Source: Nitrospirota bacterium (lineage in GTDB: Bacteria; Nitrospirota; Thermodesulfovibrionia; Thermodesulfovibrionales; Dissulfurispiraceae). Taken from it: a stretch of DNA of 64,000 nucleotides. A program made the position numbers and the translations under genes. Positions 59,515-64,000 of the stretch are shown here, in pieces. How positions within the stretch are numbered: the stretch's first letter is position 1; each line of letters starts with the position of its first letter. Under the pieces are notes generated by a model, which was not told the origin of the DNA, made no database searches, and was given only the letters and a program-made list of their open reading frames with translations. Location of the stretch: the NCBI GenBank assembly GCA_021791055.1, contig JAJYXI010000049.1, positions 31,977-95,976 of the forward strand, in the 5' to 3' direction.

Positions 59515-60030
59515 CTACTGGGAAGTTTTTTCCTGCAGAACTTTCCCCTTTATGAGTATCTTCTTTGAAAGTGATGCAGCCCTGTCGCTTTCCATCTGCG
59601 CCAGTATCTTGCCGGCAATCTTAGGCTTGAGTGAGTTTAATATAATTACTGCCGTATCTTCATCAAGTTTTTCCAATTTTCTTGCAGCCTCTTCAGGAGG
59701 CATTGCCTCGTACATCTTTGCAACTTTGAGCAGGCCTTCCTGAATCTTAAGATCTAAAGCCTTCTGAACTCCTTCCATCTCTTTTTTAAGCTTTTCAAGG
59801 CGTTCGATTTCTTTCTTAATATCTGCCTTGAGGATGTTAAGCCTATCTTCTTCCAGAGACCTCTGTTGTGCTGCTGGTTGCTGTTCCTTTTGTTGAGCAA
59901 AAGACAGGTGATAGGTAATAGGTAATAGGTTATAGGTCATAAAGAATAGGAAAAAAATAAAAAGCCTTAACCTATAACCCATAACCCATGACCTATGATC
60001 CTTTTTTTCTGTGATGTCCTGTGGCAGCAT
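59515..60030 (-). CDS. motE: Flagellar protein MotE-like (MgtE N-domain, coiled coil)
   Basis: A secreted or anchored protein of up to 171 residues. A hydrophobic signal/anchor lies at ~20-46. A coiled coil (~55-100, EEDRLNILKADIKKEIERLEKLK region) follows. The C-terminal ~60 residues match the MgtE N-domain found in MotE/FlbB: YEAMPPEEAARKLEKLDEDTAVIILNSLKPK, with MPPEEAA the hallmark. MotE supports stator proteins in the periplasm. The start is uncertain: ATG 60030 overlaps fliJ by 38 bases, while ATG 59982 lies just after it and would give MGYRLRLFIFF. The signal region is encoded by heptamer arrays. Confidence 0.85.
   Translation of the reverse strand: MLPQDITEKKDHRSWVMGYRLRLFIFFLFFMTYNLLPITYHLSFAQQKEQQPAAQQRSLEEDRLNILKADIKKEIERLEKLKKEMEGVQKALDLKIQEGLLKVAKMYEAMPPEEAARKLEKLDEDTAVIILNSLKPKIAGKILAQMESDRAASLSKKILIKGKVLQEKTSQ
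59903..60000. repeat. Heptamer-arm hairpin encoding the MotE signal region
   Basis: The left arm has ACAGGTG/ATAGGTA/ATAGGTT units and the right arm AACCTAT/AACCCAT/AACCCAT units. On the minus strand these encode WVMGYRL and MTYNLLPITYHLS, the hydrophobic start of MotE. Confidence 0.78.
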
Positions 60031-60433
60031 GTTCGTCTGTTCCTATCTGCTCCTTCCTCTTAAGCTCTTTTTTAGACGCAGACTTTTGTTTTTCATCAAG
60101 CTTCTCAAATATCTTTTTCTCCTTCGACGCCTCAACAAGAGACCTCCTTGACTCCTCTACCTGCTTCTCTTTATCTGCAATCACTTTTTTCTGTTGATGT
60201 ATCCTAATCAATAAATGTTCCAGATATTCGTTTAATTTTCTTATCTCATCGATATTTACAAGCTCATCCGTATTGCATTCTAATTTTTTACTGACAGAAT
60301 TATACTGTTCTTCCAAATCATAAAGCCTTTTTTCTTCCACTGAAAGCTCTTTAAGGAGTATTGCAAAACGGTTCTTTGCCTCATCCTCTTTCCACCGTTT
60401 AATATTTAAAAGGCTTTCAAGGGGAGTCCTCAT
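59993..60433 (-). CDS. fliJ: Flagellar export coiled-coil protein FliJ
   Basis: A 146-residue protein that is nearly all coiled coil (heptad Leu/Ile with Lys/Glu), beginning TPLESLLNIKRWKEDEAKNRFA, as in FliJ, the stalk of the export ATPase. Length (147 in E. coli) and position right after fliI support the call; sequence similarity in this family is always weak. It overlaps the longest motE reading by 38 bases. Confidence 0.88.
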   Translation of the reverse strand: MRTPLESLLNIKRWKEDEAKNRFAILLKELSVEEKRLYDLEEQYNSVSKKLECNTDELVNIDEIRKLNEYLEHLLIRIHQQKKVIADKEKQVEESRRSLVEASKEKKIFEKLDEKQKSASKKELKRKEQIGTDEHAATGHHRKKGS

Positions 60434-60435
60434 AA

Positions 60436-60519
60436 GCGTTAATGCGTAAATGAGTAAATGAGTGAATGAGTGAAAAATTTAAACCCATATACCCATTTAC
60501 TCATTAACACATTTACCTT
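60436..60519. repeat. Heptamer-arm hairpin between fliI and fliJ
   Basis: GTTAATG/CGTAAAT/GAGTAAA-type units against ACCCATT/TACTCAT units around a short A/T centre. It occupies the whole gap between the two genes, right before the fliJ start. Confidence 0.72.
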
Positions 60520-60523
60520 TTCG

Positions 60524-61873
60524 CTACTCAAATAATCTATACAGTTCATTCAGACCGTCTTCAAAGGAAACCTTGTCTGTTATATTCTGCTTTAAGAATG
60601 ACCTTATCCTGTCCATCATCTTTATTGCATAATCAAGCTTCGGGTTAGTGCCCTCTTTGTATGCGCCTATTGTAATAACATCCTCATATCTCTTATAAAT
60701 CGCCATTATGTCGAGCGTTTTTTCAACATGCATCTTATGCTTTTCATCCGTTATATCTTTCATTAATCTGCTTATGCTCTGGAGTATGTCTATGGCAGGA
60801 TAATGGTTGTGGTTAGCCAGCTCCCTCGACAGGACTATATGACCGTCAAGTATAGACCGGGCTGCATCGGCAATAGGCTCGTTCATGTCATCCCCTTCCA
60901 CCAGGACTGTATAAAGCCCTGTAATTGTACCTCTACCATCGCATGTGCCTGCCCTTTCAAGGAGTTTCGGCAGGAGATTAAAAACAGATGGCGGATAGCC
61001 CTTTGTTGTCGGCGGCTCGCCTGCAGCAAGACCTATCTCCCTCTGTGCCATAGCAAATCGTGTAACCGAATCCATCATAAAAAGGACATTCCTGCCGTGC
61101 AACCTGAAGTATTCGGCAATGGCAGTCGCAACAAAGGCGCCTCTTATTCTTATCAGCGGAGAGGTGTCTGATGTGGCAACAATAATCACGGAACGCCTGA
61201 GCCCTTCATCGCCCAGGTCCTTTTCTATGAACTCCCTTACCTCCCTGCCTCTCTCGCCGATCAAGGCGATGACATTTACATCAGCAGTGGTATTCCTTGC
61301 CATCATACCGAGCAAAACGCTCTTTCCAACACCGCTTCCGGCCATTATGCCGATCCTTTGTCCCTTGCCGCAGGTAAGCATCGCATTTATAGCCTTTATG
61401 CCGAGATCAAGCGGTTCTGAAATACGCCGTCTGTGCAAAGGATTGATAGGCTCGTTGTAGATAGGATAGAGCTGTCCGGTTATGTGTCCTTTGCCATCCA
61501 TAGGGTTTCCAAGACCATCAAGCACCCTGCCTAAAAGCCCCTGCCCAACCCTTACATACCGCTGCCTTCCCTTTGCTATTATTCTGGAGCCCGGACCAAC
61601 GCCCATAAGGTCTCCGAGGGGCATAAGAAGTATCTTGTCTTCTTTAAATCCAATAACCTCAGCCTCTACAAACTGCCCTCCGCCTACGCCGTTTGCCGAA
61701 CTTCCTCCTGATGCGGATGATTGTATCTGACATACATCTCCGATGTTCGCCCTCGGACCAAGTCCCTCGATAACAAGCCCTACCCCTTTGCTTACCCTGC
61801 CGTAAACTTTAACAGGGTCGGTATCCTTTAGAAAGTCCTTACACCTCTCTATCAGTTGCTGTGCCGATGACAT
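60524..61873 (-). CDS. fliI: Flagellar export ATPase FliI
   Basis: A 449-residue hexameric ATPase, related to F1-beta, driving export. Walker A is AGSGVGKSVLL at 178-188. Walker B is VLFMMDSVTRFAMAQREIGL, and the conserved GEPPTTKGYPPSVF and ALIGERGREV segments are present. Typical length. It overlaps fliH by 35 bases, consistent with co-translation of ATPase and stator. Confidence 0.97.
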   Translation of the reverse strand: MSSAQQLIERCKDFLKDTDPVKVYGRVSKGVGLVIEGLGPRANIGDVCQIQSSASGGSSANGVGGGQFVEAEVIGFKEDKILLMPLGDLMGVGPGSRIIAKGRQRYVRVGQGLLGRVLDGLGNPMDGKGHITGQLYPIYNEPINPLHRRRISEPLDLGIKAINAMLTCGKGQRIGIMAGSGVGKSVLLGMMARNTTADVNVIALIGERGREVREFIEKDLGDEGLRRSVIIVATSDTSPLIRIRGAFVATAIAEYFRLHGRNVLFMMDSVTRFAMAQREIGLAAGEPPTTKGYPPSVFNLLPKLLERAGTCDGRGTITGLYTVLVEGDDMNEPIADAARSILDGHIVLSRELANHNHYPAIDILQSISRLMKDITDEKHKMHVEKTLDIMAIYKRYEDVITIGAYKEGTNPKLDYAIKMMDRIRSFLKQNITDKVSFEDGLNELYRLFE

Positions 61874-62486
61874 CTTGTACTTCCTTTATCTGCTCCTCAA
61901 TCCTCGCATCTATTTCTCCGGTCCGGGTCTCAATATAACATCCGCCCGGAGAGATTGTTGATTGCGGCTCAACAGAGATATCTTTCAACCCTGATTGCTC
62001 CTTCAGCAGATTTATATTGGCGATTATCACCTCATAATCCAGAGGATTCACTTTTATAACTACATTCTCCTCTCCCTCTTCAATCTTCTTTACAGCATCC
62101 TGAGCCACATACATCACGATATTTCTATCCAATTCTATCTCTTTATGTACAACCTTTTTTGCAATTTCTAAAGAAAGGTCTATAATCAGGGGCATCAGCT
62201 CATTAATTCTTCTCCTTTTAAAGCCTTCCAATTCCCTGATTATTCCTTCAAGCCGCTTAATCTTTAGTGCGGTCTCTTTCTCTCCATCCTTTATCCCTTT
62301 GTCATAGCCTGCAGCATAACCTTTTTCATAGCCTTCGCTCTCGGATGCCTTTATTCTTGCCTGAATATCTTCTTTTGTGTCATGCTTTTTTAAAGGGCTC
62401 TTTACAGACATGTCTTCTTCAAATTGAACAGGTTTATAGGGCTTAACCGAATCATGGCCGTTATTAAGCGATGACTTCTTCTCCAC
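61839..62486 (-). CDS. fliH: Flagellar export stator FliH
   Basis: A 215-residue regulator of FliI. The N-terminal polar region is followed by GYEKGYAAGYDKGIKDGEK, the Gly-x3-Gly repeat region of FliH. The C-terminal domain resembles the V/F-ATPase stator (IIDLSLEIAKKVVHKEIELD, ISPGGCYIETRTGEIDARI). Overlaps fliG by 23 and fliI by 35 bases. Confidence 0.93.
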   Translation of the reverse strand: MEKKSSLNNGHDSVKPYKPVQFEEDMSVKSPLKKHDTKEDIQARIKASESEGYEKGYAAGYDKGIKDGEKETALKIKRLEGIIRELEGFKRRRINELMPLIIDLSLEIAKKVVHKEIELDRNIVMYVAQDAVKKIEEGEENVVIKVNPLDYEVIIANINLLKEQSGLKDISVEPQSTISPGGCYIETRTGEIDARIEEQIKEVQDVIGTATDREV

Positions 62487-63444
62487 CCTTGCCCCCTATG
62501 ACAATCTTGCCCTCTTCCTCCAATCTCCTTGCCACCCTCACTATATTCATCTGAGCCTTCTCAACATCAGAAACCCTGACAGCTCCCTTTGCCTCCATCT
62601 CCTCTTTTAATATCTGAACCGCTCTCTGGGACATGTTCTTGAATATCTTTCCCTTTAACTCATCGGATGCCATCTTTAATCCGAGCGCAAGGTCATCGGT
62701 CGTTATCTCCTTAAGCACCATTTGTATGCCTCTGTCGTCAATATGAATAAGGTCATCAAAGGTGAACATGAGTTTCCTGATTTCATCTGCAAGTATTTGG
62801 TCTTTTTCTTCGATGTTCTTTAAAATTAGATCTTCCGAGGCCCTATCCATCTGGTTCATTATTTCTGCCACTGTCCTGATTCCGCCGATTTTCCTTCCCC
62901 TTGTATAGCTCTGAAGCTGTGACTGGAGGACATCTTCCAGTTCTCCGAGTATAGAAGGAGAAATCTGGTCAAGGCTCGCAATTCTCAGCGAAACATCTAT
63001 CTTTATATGCTCCGGGAGTTTTGCAAGCACTTCAGCCGCCTGCATAGGTTCAAGATGCGCAAGTACAATGGCGATAGTCTGGGGATGTTCACGGGTAAGC
63101 ATACTGGCTACCGCGCCTGAATCGAGCCACCGCAGTATGTCAAAGGCGCTGGCTCCGCTCTCGATTTTCTCCATTAATTTTTTTGCCTGCTCTTCTCCAA
63201 ATGCCTTCATCAGTATTTTCTTGATGTACTCCTCATCCACTGCGAGCATGGCGGTTTCTGCCTTATCATAAAAATCCTTAATCACTACCTTTGCCTCATC
63301 CGGAGAAAGCTTTACCTTTGCCATCATAGGAACAATCCTTGCTAATTCAAGAGGGTCAAGATGTTTGAAGATTTGTGTAGCAGCTTCTTCTCCTATTACG
63401 GAAAGAAATGCAGCAACCTTTTCCGCACCGCTCAGTTTTCTCAT
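62464..63444 (-). CDS. fliG: Flagellar motor switch protein FliG
   Basis: A 326-residue C-ring protein transmitting torque. The N-domain starts KLSGAEKVAAFLSVIGEEAATQIFKHLDP. The middle domain has the EHPQTIAIVLAHL motif, and the C-domain the charged torque helix DLIHIDDRGIQMVLKEI and QRAVQILKEEMEAKG. Typical length. It starts 4 bases after the fliF stop. Confidence 0.97.
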   Translation of the reverse strand: MRKLSGAEKVAAFLSVIGEEAATQIFKHLDPLELARIVPMMAKVKLSPDEAKVVIKDFYDKAETAMLAVDEEYIKKILMKAFGEEQAKKLMEKIESGASAFDILRWLDSGAVASMLTREHPQTIAIVLAHLEPMQAAEVLAKLPEHIKIDVSLRIASLDQISPSILGELEDVLQSQLQSYTRGRKIGGIRTVAEIMNQMDRASEDLILKNIEEKDQILADEIRKLMFTFDDLIHIDDRGIQMVLKEITTDDLALGLKMASDELKGKIFKNMSQRAVQILKEEMEAKGAVRVSDVEKAQMNIVRVARRLEEEGKIVIGGKGGEEVIA

Positions 63445-63448
63445 TGTG

Positions 63449-64000
63449 CTATTCTGACAGCCACTCCTTCAATATCATGGCGGCTTTTCTGGAATCTTTT
63501 TTAACCATCTCCAGTACTTCCTCTTTCATTATCTCCTCAGGTGCTGCCTCAGAAGGTGTCGGCATAGGCGCAGTCGGCATAGGTACCCCCTCCGGCGCTC
63601 TCCTTATCACCGGAGCCTTCAGCGTCTCGATGATAGGCTTTATAACAAAGAGGATGAGAAGCAAAATTACAATGATAGGAATGATATACTTTAACAAAGA
63701 CATCGCAAGCTTTATAAAATCTATCTTTTCAGGAGGAAGCTCTTCTATGGCTGCCTCAAAAGGCACATTTTCAACGATCACCTGATCACCTCTTTCTTTA
63801 TTATAGCCGATAGCAGCCATAATTATCTCCTTGTACTTCTTCATATCATCTTCGGTTCTCGGCAGATAAACCTTCTTTCCTTTCTCTTTCTTGTATGTTC
63901 CGTCAACAAGCACTGCAACAGAAATGCTCTTAACATCTCCCCTCGGCTGTATTATTTTGCTGACGCTCCTGCTGACCTCATAATTTATGCTTTCAGACTG
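63449..64000 (-). CDS. fliF: Flagellar MS-ring protein FliF, C-terminal part
   Basis: The last 183 codons of fliF, cut at the right window edge (the N-terminus lies beyond 64000). The frame is open to the edge and reads QSESINYEVSRSVSKIIQPRG and SVAVLVDGTYKK, the periplasmic end of FliF. A membrane segment (~KYIIPIIVILLLILFVIKPII) and the cytoplasmic tail ending KDSRKAAMILKEWLSE, the FliG-binding region, follow. The next genes are fliG and fliH in the usual order. Confidence 0.95.
   Translation of the reverse strand, partial: QSESINYEVSRSVSKIIQPRGDVKSISVAVLVDGTYKKEKGKKVYLPRTEDDMKKYKEIIMAAIGYNKERGDQVIVENVPFEAAIEELPPEKIDFIKLAMSLLKYIIPIIVILLLILFVIKPIIETLKAPVIRRAPEGVPMPTAPMPTPSEAAPEEIMKEEVLEMVKKDSRKAAMILKEWLSE

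Noticed and set aside
3357-60519. CRISPR array
   Set aside because: Repeats are 7 or 9 bases, tandem without spacers and mirrored into hairpins; there are no unique spacers and no cas genes.
1-64000. Insertion sequence, prophage, tRNA or rRNA genes
   Set aside because: No transposase, integrase or phage genes, no cloverleaf-like sequences and no rRNA motifs were recognised; gene content is continuous flagellar, chemotaxis and housekeeping.

Overview
This is a nearly gapless 64 kb stretch in which every supported gene reads on the minus strand. It comes from a flagellated, chemotactic Gram-negative bacterium. An outer membrane is shown by the P- and L-ring proteins FlgI and FlgH, a TolC-like channel and an Mla-type lipid transporter. 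Sigma-54 promoters on flagellar operons, a di-iron oxygen-sensor protein beside a soluble chemoreceptor, and the repeat families seen here suggest a Nitrospirota or former-deltaproteobacterial (Desulfobacterota-like) lineage. That placement is inference and would need marker-gene phylogeny.

Layout by coordinate (transcription runs right to left). 1-4.4 kb: an unknown protein cut by the window edge, valS and a receiver-domain protein. 4.5-7.0 kb: an Fe-S/sulfur-transfer operon (iscR, a TusA-like protein, a divergent cysteine desulfurase, iscU) with an IscR-type operator in front. 7.1-11.1 kb: mlaE-mlaF-mlaD-tolC-mlaC with its own promoter and terminator. 11.2-14.3 kb: greA-pyrK-pyrD and a SAM hydrolase family gene. 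14.4-19.8 kb: flgM-flgN-flgK-flgL-csrA-fliW behind a sigma-28-like promoter. 19.9-24.9 kb: flgF-flgG-flgA-flgH-flgI-flgJ behind a sigma-54 promoter. 25-44.3 kb: a chemotaxis and signalling block (HEAT protein, cheR, two cheY, cheA, a CheW-CheZ fusion, a phosphate-type binding protein, a rhodanese, three chemoreceptors, cheB, an ODP-like di-iron protein, HD-GYP, histidine kinase, response regulator, HDOD). 44.4-54.2 kb: fliL-fliM-fliN-fliOP-fliQ-fliR-flhB-flhA-flhF-flhG-fliA behind a sigma-54 promoter. 54.4-59.2 kb: fliK-flgD and two tandem flgE genes, with a sigma-54 promoter and a terminator. 59.5-64 kb: the end of a fliF-fliG-fliH-fliI-fliJ-motE operon.

Together these genes give most of a flagellum: MS-ring end, switch, export gate and ATPase, rod, rings, hook and junction proteins. 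Its regulators (FliA, FlgM, CsrA, FliW, FlhF, FlhG) and a full CheA/CheY/CheR/CheB pathway are also present. Three sigma-54 promoters drive middle genes and FliA/FlgM probably control late ones. fliE, flgB, flgC, motA/B, fliC, fliD and fliS are not in the window.

The most unusual content is at the DNA level. Hairpin elements whose arms are tandem 7-base repeats occur about fifteen times, at gene junctions and inside genes. Several supply the signal peptides of FlgI, FlgH, FlgA, FliP and MotE, and others supply start or stop codons. A second, C-rich palindrome family is inserted in frame five times, inside valS (twice), pyrD, pyrK and flgJ, each time encoding a PP-x-PPL-x-KGG-like peptide. Notable proteins are a CheW-CheZ fusion, a FliO-FliP fusion joined through a repeat-derived signal peptide, a FlgJ with an M23 peptidase domain, and a cysteine desulfurase homologue lacking the PLP lysine. 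No rRNA, tRNA, CRISPR array or insertion sequence was seen, and no stretch over 300 bases lacks a gene.
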